Assembly (NCBI GenBank): GCA_000934385.1
Contig: KN880469.1
Span: 85,449 to 149,448, forward strand
Origin: Cylindrobasidium torrendii FP15055 ss-10
Lineage: Eukaryota; Basidiomycota; Agaricomycetes; Agaricales; Physalacriaceae
DNA length: 64,000 bases
Direction: 5' to 3'
Part shown: piece by piece, positions 10,370-21,787 of the stretch
Layout of the letters: every line of letters begins with the position of its first letter
How positions within the stretch are numbered: the first letter of the stretch is position 1
The notes under the pieces: model-generated
Databases searched by the model: none
What the model saw: only the letters and a program-made list of their open reading frames with translations
What the model was told of the DNA's origin: nothing
Made by a program: the position numbers and the translations under genes

Positions 10370-12479
10370 ATGCTGTGGTGGGCGTTACTACTTTGCCTTT
10401 TAGGTGCTCTGGCCAGGCACTACCTGTTTCTACCTCGCAAGTTGGGACCCCTTCCTCCTGGTCCCAGGAAGATCCCACTATTTGGAAACCTCTTCCAGGT
10501 GCCGCCAAAACAGTCGTACATCAAGGTGATCACTCATCTTTGCTCTGCGCAACTCGCGCTCATGGCCATTTCCCCCCATCCTAGTTCCATGAGTGGGCAG
10601 TCGAATACGGACCCATCTACCATCTCCGCCTCGGTTCTGAGGATATCATCGTTTTGAATATCGCTGAAGCTGCTGAGGAGCTCCTCGTCAAACGCAGCCG
10701 AATCTTCTCTAGTCGCAACCCACCTCATGTCGCGCAGGAGATCCTGAGTAACGGCCAACGCCCTGTATTCATGCCCTATGATAAAGAGTGGAAGGTGCGT
10801 ACTCTTGAGCGACTGGGAGAGAACACACACTGAAATGGAGTATATAGACGGTCAGGAAGTCGACAGCCTCATGGCTCGGCCCTGCATTTTCGAAGAAGCT
10901 GCGCAAACTACAGGCGCTCGAGTCCGTTGTGTTAGTCCACGACCTTCTGCAGCATGGACACCACTCCGTAGACGCGCAGATTTCGCAGAAACGCGATAAA
11001 CATGGGCATATCCTCGAAGACCACTGGGTCGGTGCAATCAGGCGATATGCGTCGAGCGTCATGATGACCATTGGATTTGGGACACGCATCCACATTTTGA
11101 TTGGTGATCCTTGGATGTAGGTGCTTACTTGCTACTGAACGTAGAGGCTCATAGGGCTTGGGTTAGGCATGCTGTTTACAATCTGGTCGATCGCTTTTCT
11201 GTCGCGGCGATGCCGGGAACATACCTGTATTTGTTCATTGTATTCAAACTCGAGAGCTGCTCATCTGAATGTCCATCAGCGCCGACGTCTTTCCCATCTT
11301 CCGAAAGCTTCCAGATATCCTATCTCCATGGCGCGTCGAGGCGCGAAAAATGCACCAAGAGTAGGCTGAACGGCTCTCATTATGTTTCTGGGCTCACTAA
11401 TCACCGCGATAGAGAACTCACCGTTAACCTCGGTTTGCTGAACGACGCCAAGCGCAAGATGGCGGATGGTACTGCTGCTCCTTCCTATGCCAACGACTAC
11501 CTCAAAGCGCGTGCTGATGCAGGGCATGACAGTGCTCCTGGAGTCGGGCTCACCGACGATGGTTGGCTCAAGGATACATCACTTGCATATGCCGCTGGAC
11601 AACTTCTCGAAGCTGGTGGTGATACCACCGGATGCGTGATGCAAACATGGATCCTGTTCATGCTGAACTACCCACACGTCTACGCCAAAGCCCGCGAAGA
11701 AATTGACATCGTTGTCGGTTCAGACAGACTGCCGGCATACGAGGATGAGGCAAACCTCCCATATGTGGTCGCGATGATCAAGGAGTTGCTGCGATGTCGG
11801 CCGCCCATTGCACTTGGTAGGTCTTGCATGATTGCGGAAGTCAGTGCTGAGCTCATCTTCTCCACAGGAATCCCCCATAGAGCAGACGAAGATGCCTTCT
11901 ACGACGGATACTGGATTCCCAAGGGCTCCAGCGTCATCGGCAACCTCTGGGCAATGCACATGAACCCAACTCAATTCCCGTACAGTCCTTGCCATCCAAC
12001 TTGTTGTTGTCCTGAAATGTCGTTGTAGGAACCCCAGCGAATTCCGACCCGAGCGATGGTACACACCTGGAAGTCCAACGAGTTGGGATAGTGGTCCAGA
12101 CAGCAACGGACGCGCGCAGTAAGCTGAATGTTCGTCTCGACAGAATGTTGTCTAAATGTTGCCTGTCAGCTACGCGTTCGGCTGGGGCCGCCGCTTCTGC
12201 AATGGCAGTCACATTGCTGAGGGTCTGTTGTTCATCGCAATAGCACGCATTGTCTGGAGCGTCGACCTCCTTGCGCCGTTGAATAGCAAGACTGGCCACA
12301 GAACCATCCCGGATTGCGATGATGCTGTGTCGTATATGGAAGGGCTTGTACCAAACCCAGTTCCATTTGACGTTGCGTTCAAACCGCGCTCTCCAAAGCA
12401 CTTGAATATTGTTGAGCGAGCCTTTGCCGAAGCACAGATGTCTTGGAAAGATATGGGCATGGCCACTGACGAACGGTGA
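10370..12479 (+). CDS. Cytochrome P450, frame broken before the haem loop
   Basis: The gene shows a membrane anchor (MLWWALLLCLLGALA) and a proline hinge (GPLPPGPRKIPLFGNLFQ). The I-helix is LLEAGGDTTGC, ExxR lies in IKELLRCRP, and NPSEFRPERW is the PERF region. The haem loop is FGWGRRFCNG with Cys present. This arrangement is typical of microsomal fungal P450s of the CYP64-like kind. All earlier exons join in phase, although one donor is weak (GTGATC near 11103). The exon ending NGRA at the GTAAGC donor is phase 0, but the haem exon after CTGTCAG at 12168 needs phase 2, and other acceptors run into a stop. Either the gene is a recent pseudogene, or there is an unusual splice or a base error. 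Its substrate is unknown. Confidence 0.65.
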
Positions 12480-12577
12480 AAGCTTCGGCACGTTTATACC
12501 ACACACAGCGCAGTCCCCAAAGACATCCAGTTGCAATAATTTACACTAAATTTACAATTGTAGATGTTAGCAGCTTT

Positions 12578-14126
12578 TCAGAAAAGTAATGACGCAGCCA
12601 CATCGAGATTTCCGCCTGCTGCATCCAAAGAACTAATCGCCACTTGACGTGTAACCCCAAACTCCATGAGCGCCTTGATTTTTTCTTCTGGGTGCTGTGA
12701 CTGAGGCCCGCTGGATGATGCATTTGGTGCAGCAGCGGTGCCCGGGATGGGCACGGGCGTGTGGGGCTGGGAGGGCATGTTGCTCGCGCCTGTCCGAGAG
12801 CGTAGCAGGGCTTCTGCCTCGTCCTTTGGGTCGAAACGTTTCTTCTCGGGCAGCTCGTGTTCAGGAAGGAATGTGACCTCCCGACCTTGTATCCTGAGGA
12901 CATTCTTCCCAAGGTCAATGCAGGCTTGATGCGCCTTAAGCATATCCAGGCCAAACAACAGGTCAACGTCACGAGACTGATGGAAGTTAGGGTGCGAAGG
13001 AATGGAGGCGAGGAGTTCGAACCTCCATCACCGAGAATGAAGTTGGCAAGAAGAGGTCGGCCAATTTGAGTTGTGCACTGTGCACACGTCCCAGAATCTT
13101 GGCTTCGCCCGCGCCTCGCGCGATACCCGAGAAACGAGTATCTACCAAACGCATGATTCTGTGACCGAGGTTAGAGGTCGATAACATTGGGGCATTGCCA
13201 AACCAGCGTACCCGCATTTTTCGGCGCAGTCGGGGCTCACTATCAGTGTGTTATGAGAACTGGAAGTGAATGAATGAGAAGAAACGCACTGATGGTCATC
13301 TGGGCCCCACTATCCACGAAGGCTTTCACTTTGTGACCATTAACTTCGACGGGAATGCTGCAAAAGTTGATGTTAGAAAGGGAGAGGGAGGAAGTGGGAA
13401 GCGCACTATAACATGGTGACCTGGGCGAAGCTTTCGGGCGAATACTCCATCGCATGGTTCATATTTTCCTCGATTGCTTCGCGCCGAATGAGCTCTTCAA
13501 TTTTGCGCTGTGCCTCTACGTCGTATGGATCTTCGTTGAGCTTTGCAATCTCGCGTTGACGTTCGAGTTCGGCCTGGTTCCGTTTCCACTGGTAGTCCTG
13601 GTACCATTGGGCAAATCGTCTTGAATCGTTCACAATGGCGTCAAAGTCTGGTGTTTCCTTTGAATCGCGTAAATCGTGAAGGAATTGAGGGACTGTTCAA
13701 AGGCAAACATACACCTTGGAGGCGCTGTAGTAGTTCCGGGTTGCCCAATATGCTGAGACGCATTGTCTCCAAGTCTTGGCTGCTCATATAAGCAATAGTG
13801 AGGCGGTAATGCTCGGAACGTACCTGGGTTGTTGCTGGCTCTGCGCCTGCATAAACGTCGACCGCCTACCCACCAATAGCATTGCATTGTCCGGTACCCC
13901 CAACTGAACCATTGTGGCTTTGGGATTTGACAACGCTCGTCCATTGTAGAGTATGAGCGTCTCTGATTCTGGCAGTCCCGTCTAAAAGCTGTGAGTCGCG
14001 TTAAAGATACGAGCTATAGTAACGCACATCGGATGCTAGAAGAGCTATTACATTCTCGAGTTCCATGTTGGGATCTATCTCGATGGAGAACGAGGCGCCC
14101 TGCTCGTTGACGAAGGTGAGTTGCAT
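12578..14126 (-). CDS. ddi1: Ddi1, ubiquitin-binding aspartic protease
   Basis: About seven exons give the complete Ddi1 layout. The ubiquitin-like domain starts [19 protein letters not shown] and continues [16 protein letters not shown] helical middle segment follows ([20 protein letters not shown]). The retroviral-type protease domain has [10 protein letters not shown], the catalytic Asp in the DSG motif, and a flap and core including [15 protein letters not shown]. The C-terminal UBA domain is [20 protein letters not shown] with [14 protein letters not shown] at the end. Ddi1 acts as a proteasome shuttle and cleaves heavily ubiquitinated proteins. It shares a 187-bp divergent promoter with Atg29. 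Confidence 0.92.
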
Positions 14127-14313
14127 TTTTTGGCGCGTCCAAGGTGGTAGGATAAAGAAAAGATGTGTGGCAGCTGATCGGCTCTCCAGAGCGTCTGATG
14201 ACGGTCAATGCGGTCAGGGTGAGCGTGATTCGTGACGCGTGACTTGCCCAACTTCATCCGAGCCATCATCTACATCTCCAAGACGCGTATAACTCCCTAG
14301 GCTCATCCCAACT
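14127..14313. promoter_or_regulatory. Bidirectional ddi1-atg29 promoter with two ACGCGT boxes
   Basis: Only 187 bp separate the two start codons. ACGCGT occurs at 14235-14240 and 14283-14288. This is the MluI cell-cycle box bound by MBF in fungi. In a GC-rich genome two copies may be chance, so function is an inference. Confidence 0.35.
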
Positions 14314-15575
14314 ATGCCCAGCATCAATGACCTGCCGCAAGTACGCGTCGTCGTCCGCCTGCCGTACAACCGCCCAGACCACCCTCCAGACGAGCCGCCA
14401 ACTGTATGTCTGACACGCGGTTCGGTAGCGCGTTTACTCAGCGTCCTCAGATAGAATGGACGACGAAGAAGGCAGATACGCTCTGGAAGGTCGTAGAGAG
14501 ACAACTGATGAACGATGGGCAGGCTACAGACTGTACGTTTTCAGATGCCAATAGGTTAACGACCAACTTACAGCTATCTACAGGGAATGCTCTCGCGCAA
14601 CAACTGGACGTCCCTCTTCCGTATCTACTATTCCGTGCCCAGGCAAGCCTCAAGGAAGGTCTCCGAGGAATCAGCAAGATTCCTGGTATCACCACTCCAT
14701 CCACTTCGCCCAGCGCTGGCAAGGAGTTTCCCTTCGACGCGGACCCTCCCACAGTTGCTGGACGTGCCGCCAGTAGGCTCGGAGGCAGCATTCGTTCAGG
14801 CTCCTCGGGGCGTAACTCGACTCCACTAGGTATCCGTGCGCGATTGAGTTCCTTAGGTGCAAACTCCCCCAGACCTAAACGCGCATCATCATCCTCGACA
14901 CTCACGCTCCAAGCACCTCCTTCGGTCTTGCGACCTGGGCCATCTCTGCGACCGCCGACTCCCTCCTCATCTGAGCATAGCAGCAGCAGTGACTCTGAAG
15001 CCGAAGAAGATCAGCAAAGAGAAGAAGAGGCCAGAGGAAGACACGAAGAACAGCAAGATTGGGAGAGCAACCTGCGGGAGCTGCAGAGGCGAATGAATCC
15101 GGACGCGCTTGGGCTCGTGAGCAGTGGCTCTTCGCCTCTCTCCACGCGTAATGTAGAAGGCCGAAGGTCTCATTCCATGCGGAGCGAAAGCCAAAGTTTG
15201 TCGAGCGTGACGAGTTCAGCACATAACTCTATACCAGAGATCCCATCTCCGCCGGCGGCAGGTCGTTCACATAGCCGCCGGACGTCCATGTCTCCCACTC
15301 ATCCATCCAGTCCTCCGCCTTTCCCAATACGCAACACAGTCAGTCAAAAGCAGTTTCCCCACTTGGTGGCACGCAGTGGCAGTAGCGAAAACAGTAGTGG
15401 ACCAACTTCACAGGCATCAAGCTTCAGTGATATTGGCAGTGGTTCGTTGCCAAAGACGACTACAGTGCTATAACTTACACGATTATTTGTAGACGCTAGC
15501 ATGTCGGGGCTAGAGTCCAACTTGGAAAGCGCCTTGATTACGAATGTGATCCGTGGCGGGACCTCTCGACTGTAA
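14314..15575 (+). CDS. atg29: Atg29-like autophagy protein
   Basis: Four exons. The N-terminal domain reads QVRVVVRLPYNRPDHPPDEP, then IEWTTKKADTLWKVVERQL and DWNALAQQLDVPLPYLLFRA, which matches the Atg29 N-terminal domain. The Trp codon of DWNALA is split by the second intron. A long Ser/Pro-rich disordered region follows, typical of Atg29. The last intron (GTTCGT to TTTGTAG) avoids an early stop at 15471 and joins SFSDIGS to DASMSGLESNLESALITNV, ending RGGTSRL at 15573-15575. Atg29 works with Atg17 and Atg31 to scaffold the phagophore assembly site. I rate the N-terminal match as strong and the last exon as likely. Confidence 0.8.
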
Positions 15576-17826
15576 GCCATGCATTGCCGACTTTGAATGC
15601 ACTCTTATGGGTTGTAGGCAGACGTTCGCGCGCAATGGGAGTCGACTCATTCGAGGAGGTAAGCCTCAATAGAAGATGACTGAGTACTGAACACTCGAGG
15701 ACGGGTTATTATTATATACTGCATTTCCAGGCGAGGAGTATATGCAGCACGGGACATTATGCGTTAGAGACACCACATTCAAACAGCTTGATCTTACCTT
15801 TGGTCCACGGAGAAATACGTCTTTTATTCGGTGCACGCCCAAAAAGGTAATATAGGTTGGGAACTGTGCCTGCGCATGACGATTGGCAGACATGTAAGCG
15901 TATTCTTGGACACATTGTCCTAGTCCTGTTGCAGTCCTGCGACCTAAGCGCTAAGCTTTCAATGCCACGGCCCGTATGAGATGTGTAAGTCCTTCTTTGT
16001 ATTCCCTCGCTTATTGGTATGATTGAGGGCCGTGGGCCGCCACGCTCCGTGCAGGGTCGAGTTTGTCCATCTACCCAGGCGGCGCCCAATGCCCTTTCCA
16101 TTACTCCTTGGGTAAACGGTCTGTAAGGGCACCATCACAACACACTTCCTTGGCTTCCAGAAGCACGCAAACCCCTTGTGTTTGTTTTGACGATGGGAAC
16201 CGGTGAAGAAAGCCCCGTAGCGTAGATCAAGCATTGGCCCCTGATTGGCCCGAAATCTCGCTGCTTATGGGAATCCGTCTCGCATTGTGTATCGATCGCT
16301 TGTGGAACGCGAGTTCTATTATGATGGATTCGATTTTTTGAAGTTTGTAAGTGATACGTAGTATGCTTCTGGGGTTTGTGTAGACTGGCTCAAAGAGACA
16401 GAATCTGATATAGTTGGGTGTATGTGGATATTCTATCCATATGGACTATTGGATTTCGCACGAAATAGTACGGAACCCAGATTGTGGCGCTGCTGTCTCT
16501 TGACCTCAAGGCGGCCGTGGAAGCAATAAAGATCGACGCTGAACGATTTTCTCCATTTTGAATTGATTCGGAGGTGTATAAGATTAGCGCGAGCTCAAAA
16601 TCCCTTGGACCACCGTTGGACCGTCGGACATCCAGTTGGCCTGGAGCTCCAAAACGTCCGTGAAAATTCAGCTCAGTCATATTGCTACTGTAGAACCAGT
16701 CTTGTTGCTGTGTCCTGTATCAGGTCCTTGCTAAACAACAGGCAGGCTGATAATCCGGAGGGCTTTGACCCGTCCCGGCATGCTATCCGTATCCACCGTT
16801 TTCCGAACTCTTCGTGTATCAAGTTCGTTTGGTGAGTGCTTAAACTTTCGTTAGAGCAGCTATGAAAACAGGAACAGCTTTCCGGGAACGAATGTGATAT
16901 GCCGAGCAGCAGGAGGCAGTAAGGCAGGACTACCTAAAACGTTGGTTCACCTAAGCCCCAGATTATACACGAGATTCGTCTTTGTAACATCTTCAAATCT
17001 TTGCTTTCTAAGCCCAATCCTTCAAGTGGTTTATCAACCGCTCACCCACGACCACAAATCAATGCCTTATATTACTACCTCCGGATCGTCGTTTGATGCG
17101 CCGATTCTCCGGCCGCGATGACACATCATCAGATATCTCATTGTGTACCTCGGGCCGACCTACTGAAATTGGGCGATTTATTTGAGCTTTGTGAAGTTTC
17201 TCATCAAAAGACATATCTTCAATACACAACGTTCAGCGCCTGGTAACTCGGATGTGCTCCGAGCGTTAATCATCGTCCGAGCATCCGCTCCGAGAATTAC
17301 GGGACTAGTAGTACGCGCCGCGCTGTTCTCTCGGTTGTCTCTCGTGTGAATGATCCTGCAGAGTCCTGCGCACTCGAACATCCTCCAACCAGTGACCATA
17401 GCCACCTACTTACTATTGCCATTACACTCTACGTATGCGATTACGCCACCATCTGGCAAGAAAACGGTGGATTAAACCAGTCACACATGCTGGGGTTACA
17501 GGTCAGGTGGCTCTCTCGAGTTCTGCCTCGGATCGTACCCTGAGTTCAAAAAGGAAATCAGTACTTCAAAGTCGGTGGTTTTGTACCGTAACCCTGCAGG
17601 ACGCGTTTCGAACCATCTCTGCTCCCCCCGAAAAGGCAGGCAAAGAAAATGTGTCTTTTATTTCCTATGGGAGTGCTGCCGCATCTCCGGCGTCGCACGA
17701 GGTGAGTGAGAACTCGAACCTCGCAGGTGCGCGGATCCAGCCGCGGATGGCGGGTGCCACTCGGGGAGTCGGGACAGGTTTGGTCGAAAGGTCGACTTGA
17801 ATGCATTTCGTGTGGTAATTCTAAAG
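15576..17826. other. 2.2-kb interval without recognisable genes
   Basis: No frame shows conserved motifs, consistent splice joins or transposase or reverse transcriptase signatures. Short open frames at 16563-16835 (+), 15959-16234 (-) and 17435-17800 (+) look random. It is the longest gene-poor stretch in the window, so it may hold old decayed sequence or a noncoding transcript. Confidence 0.4.
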
Positions 17827-19074
17827 CTACTTCCTGCCCCGTTGTTTCTTGTGACTGTCTGCTACGCCTTCAAGGAAACCACCGAGCTCTAGCGCATTTC
17901 GAGCGCATTGATTTATGTGTTTGAAGCGATCTGGTCCTATATGCAAGCCGCCGAAGTATCTTGATACGACGACCAAGACGTTATTAACTTCCTGCAGGGT
18001 TTTTGAGGACACTGTCGCTGTGATGTTGAGTCATTCTGCGCACCAGAATTTGCAGGAGATGGGCTAAGCGTCCACCCGCAGCTGTCTCTCCATCGTCGTC
18101 GTTGTCTGCGCACAGATGAGGTCTGCAAATTGCGAATGGAACAATGTTCGATACATACCCTGGTGAAGCACTGTGCCTACCTGACATCTCCAAGCGTTTA
18201 TAATGGGATGGGCAGCTCGTGCAACACGTCGGTCAGATAATAGAGCAGAGAGAATTATGGGAACCTGTACATCATTAGGCGTAGACCAACAAGACATGCT
18301 GGAGACGTGCTTGAGATGGATCTGTTATAGCACACGCCCTGCCAACAAAAACACTTTTTCTATCCACTATGGGTTCTGATTCGTACATTTGCAGTCCGTC
18401 TGGAAGATCAGAGAGATCTGCGGGTTGGCTGTGGTCGATTTCATCTTCTACTGGTTCTGTTGCCTTCGGGGCTGGGTCGATGGGATGTTGGGCCTCCTTC
18501 TCGTCGTCTCGAAGTATCTCGCCTGCCTTACCAAGTGAGAGATGCTCCTCGTACCACTCGACGCAGCGTTCCAAGACGTTCTGAAGGCCATCAAATACAC
18601 AGACGAGGTCGGGACTCCATTCGACACCGTTCACAGACATGAACGTTTTCAAAACGGTGCTAAACAGCGCAGTGTCTGCCCCATAAGCACCGATATAGCG
18701 TGAGAGAAGCTGAAGCTGTGGAGGAGACGCAGCGGGATAATCTGCTGGAATAGACACGAGTACTTTGATCGTAACGTCTTCGTAAGGCTCAGGAAAACTG
18801 GTTCTCAGGAAACAGGCGCTGTACTATCTGTGCAAAGAAACTCACTTGAGATTGACCTCGTACCTCAGGGTGCCATCGCGGGGGGTTTTACTGTGCACAG
18901 GAGCCGGTTGCCATGCTTGCAGTGCTTCGGGGCCATAAATTGATTCCAGCACTGAGAGCATCAGAAAACAATGTAGGATATACATATTTGTTAGAGAATA
19001 ATCCCACCTTCGAGTTCGGAGGCGACAGCTTCACGCTCCGGCTGAGCCTGCAAGTCGGCCAATATACGTTCCAT
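17827..19074 (-). CDS. yih1: Yih1/IMPACT homologue, Gcn2 inhibitor
   Basis: Several exons start with MERILADLQAQPEREAVASE at 19074. The N-terminal RWD domain includes LESIYGPEALQAW, RYEVNLK and VSIPADYPAASPPQLQLLS. The C-terminal IMPACT (UPF0029) domain follows: SEPIVDRKSVFVGRACAI, HPIINAWRC, NDDDGETAAGGRLAHLLQ and VLVVVSRYFGGLHIGPDRF. This is the Yih1 layout. Yih1 binds Gcn1 and monomeric actin and restrains Gcn2 activation during amino-acid starvation. One intron (18265-18310) seems to use a GC donor, because no GT donor keeps the phase. The tail ends KKQRGRK. Confidence 0.85.
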
Positions 19075-19298
19075 GACAGAATCAATCAAGATCCCGGGAA
19101 AACGCTAATCCTCGTCCTGGTGAGGTAGCAAGTCTGTAACAGGTAACGTCGATCTCTCAAGAATAACCGCCCCTTGCTAGGGTCGTCTACGATCAATCAA
19201 TAAATATTATACATATATCATCCCTCCGAATCCTCGAGGTCCTGGTGACTATTTAACCTGGCACACCTTCATGATTTCCCATTCCCTCGTTCCCAATC
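19075..19298. promoter_or_regulatory. Bidirectional yih1 / Zn2Cys6 promoter region
   Basis: 224 bp lie between two divergent start codons. An AT-rich block (AATAAATATTATACATATAT) sits near 19199-19218 and may serve as a core promoter element. I see no clear factor site. Confidence 0.3.
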
Positions 19299-21570
19299 AT
19301 GAAGCGAGCCCGCGATTCCAACAGCAAAGACGCCCCAGAGGCTGGCCCCAGCTCCTCCAGCGGACGTGGCCGTTCAAAGCGCTCAAAGATACAAGCATGC
19401 ACGTCTTGTCGACGGCACAAGACTCGCTGTGAGGTCCTGGACAGCTTTGTCGACGGTGTCGTCCGCTGCCATCGCTGCAAAGTCCTCAATTCGACGTGTT
19501 CCTACGAGACCATGGACAAGGCGCTCTTTCTCGACCAGCCGCCTTCCCCTTCGCCCGGGAGCTCAGACAGAAGTGAAGCCTTTCTTTCAAACACGACTGG
19601 CGTCTTCACCCGACGCCCGTCCACTAGCGCCGCCTCTCTGGACACTGTGCTCGACGATCCCTTTCCCCGTGCCGACATTATGTGGTCGTTCATCCCCCAA
19701 TCACTCGATTGGTCTACACCCATGGCCGCACTGCAGGAGCTCTGCAAACAAACGGCGCAGCCTCCCCCGCCTCCACTACTTCTGGCACAAGACCAGTCGA
19801 TAGGCGACATCCTCACCCGGCACGAGGAAGAGCACCTGCTCTCGATGTACGCTGCCCACGCATTCCCAAGGTATCTTACTAAATATCATTTCAGTTTCAA
19901 CAACAAATACGCTCCTTGGTACAGTGTACTCGTCCAAGATGGCATCACCCCGTTCCTTGACCTCGTCTGTTGTACCATCGCCTCTCGCTACCTCGATGTC
20001 GCCACTCGGTCCGGTGTTGCACCTCGGCTTCAGAAGCTCACAGAGGACAAGATAGCTCGAATGATATTCAACCCATCCATGTACGAATCACTAGAGACCG
20101 TCCAGGGACTCATAATCCTGTCTCTCTGGGAGCCTGTGTGCGGCGTCACTCAGAGCGGCGGTCGCGACGGCAAGATGCTCATTAGCATGGCAGTGAGCAT
20201 GGCGACCAACATGCGCCTCAACGAAGCTTCGACGCTAGCGGCCGGTCTGCGCGATCGCACCCTACCCAACACACCCCGCAATAACGCACTCGACCTTGAA
20301 ACCGAGATGAACAAAGCCCGTCTGGTAACGTTCTGGCTCTTTCCTACTCTGTTCCAGCGCTTACGGGCTCCCTAGTGGCTCGTTTTGGCGAATACAGAGT
20401 CGTTGTACGTACAACGACTTCCTCTTGTTCTCGCTAAACTCATCCATGCTCGTGCAGGTTGTGCTTGGGTACAGGGCGCAAGCCAATGTCCCAACGCTCC
20501 AACGCGGATATCGACCTGATCCCCATACACAACAACCCTTCGAGTGTATCCCAGGGTCGAGATTTTCGATTACGCCTTGCCGCGGATATCTTCGATGCCG
20601 CTGAAGCTGGCTTGGCCATCCAATTCACCCAACGCGCAGACATGGACGAATGGTACACTGGGACTTCTGCAGCGTTAGCCGCGTTCGACCGGCTGTCGCG
20701 ACTCGCACTCCCGCTATCCAGTACGTTCGTCTCAAATGACATAAACGAAATTGTATTCATCTTATCGTTCTTGTAGTTGTACAAGACCACGACCGCTTCT
20801 ACTACCACATGCTGAATGTGCTCATCCTTTCCTGCCGCCAACTGGTACTCTACCACGCCGTCTTCCAAGCTCGTCGTGTCGTCCGGGACGCTAATGACAA
20901 GACAAATCCTTACTGGTTCATGGAAATTCGTCCGCACGGACTCAATATCATTGTGACCTGGGGAAAGGAAATTCTGCAGGTCGCGGAGGCATTGTTGGTT
21001 GCAGTACTGCAGGCGGACTACGCGCTTGTTGCCACCTCCCCAGACATTGTCTTCACCCAGATCGGACTTTCCTGTGGCCTCATCGTTGGCACAAAGTTTC
21101 TGGTCGCTGATAAGCTTGGGACAGACTTGGTGGGCTCTGGGGAGAGGCTACTGGAGCTCACCACTCAGGTATTGAACCGAGGGAGCTTCTCTGCAGACCA
21201 TGCCCCTCGCCGGTGCGCACACGTTATACACTCGATGTTCACGGCATGGCAGCATCGCAAGCAAGCAGGCGCGGCGCCGGCCGAAGAACCCCCGGCGTCT
21301 GTAACACCATCTCCCGTGTACTCTACCCCACAATCCGACTCTCCTCGCTCTCAAACTGGGCACGAGCGCTCATACGAGCCAGTTGCCAGTGCATACTACC
21401 AGGGCCGACAACTGCCCTCCATGCCGCCAGACCTTGACCCCGCCGGATACCAAGACGAAGACCAATCCTGGTGGTCAAATTTCTTCACCACCTCTGCCGT
21501 TCCCCGACAGTCAGACGACGGAGGACAAGGGCGTCCAACATCGTCTGTACGGCATCACCCTTACATATAA
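19299..21570 (+). CDS. Zn2Cys6 fungal transcription factor
   Basis: The N-terminal binuclear zinc cluster reads ACTSCRRHKTRCEVLDS and then VRCHRCKVLNSTCSYE, with six cysteines in the usual order. A basic stretch (RGRSKRSKI) precedes it. A fungal-specific regulatory domain follows, with DLVCCTIASRYLD, ETVQGLIILSLWEP and MLISMAVSMATNMRLNEAS. The join ARL|WLVLANTESL then LCLGTGRKPMSQ restores the conserved segment across two introns (GTAACG to CCCTAG, GTACGT to GTGCAG). A third intron lies near 20720-20775. The C-terminus is Pro/Ser-rich. The target pathway is unknown. No metabolic cluster surrounds it. Confidence 0.85.
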
Positions 21571-21787
21571 TAGTATATTGTCTGGGCTCGTGTACTATTC
21601 CTGCTTTGCTTTTTTGGATATCGTTGTCATTATTTCCATTTATCTAGTTATCACTTGCTGAACGCCGTCTTTTGTACAAATAATTCTCGGTGCTCGTCCG
21701 AGCCCAATTCCTCGACTCTGGGTTCTTGTGATGAGTGGCACGTCCGCATCCGATCACTGATTCCATTTGGACTGTTTGTTTCCCATC

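Noticed and set aside
12990..13030. GGTTCGAAC motif as a tRNA
   Set aside because: It is the 5' part of a ddi1 intron and has no cloverleaf.
9541..14126. Secondary-metabolite gene cluster
   Set aside because: Only one P450 and a broken OYE are present, with no backbone synthase or transporter nearby.
15471..15473. TAA at 15471 as the end of atg29
   Set aside because: A GT-AG intron spanning it joins in phase to DASMSGLESNLESALITNV, which better fits the family's C-terminal end.
16563..16835. 90-codon plus-strand frame
   Set aside because: Composition looks random and no splice partners are evident.
17690..17780. tRNA-like T-loop (GGTTCGAGT on the minus strand)
   Set aside because: The T-stem has a mismatch and no acceptor or anticodon stem can be paired at proper distance.
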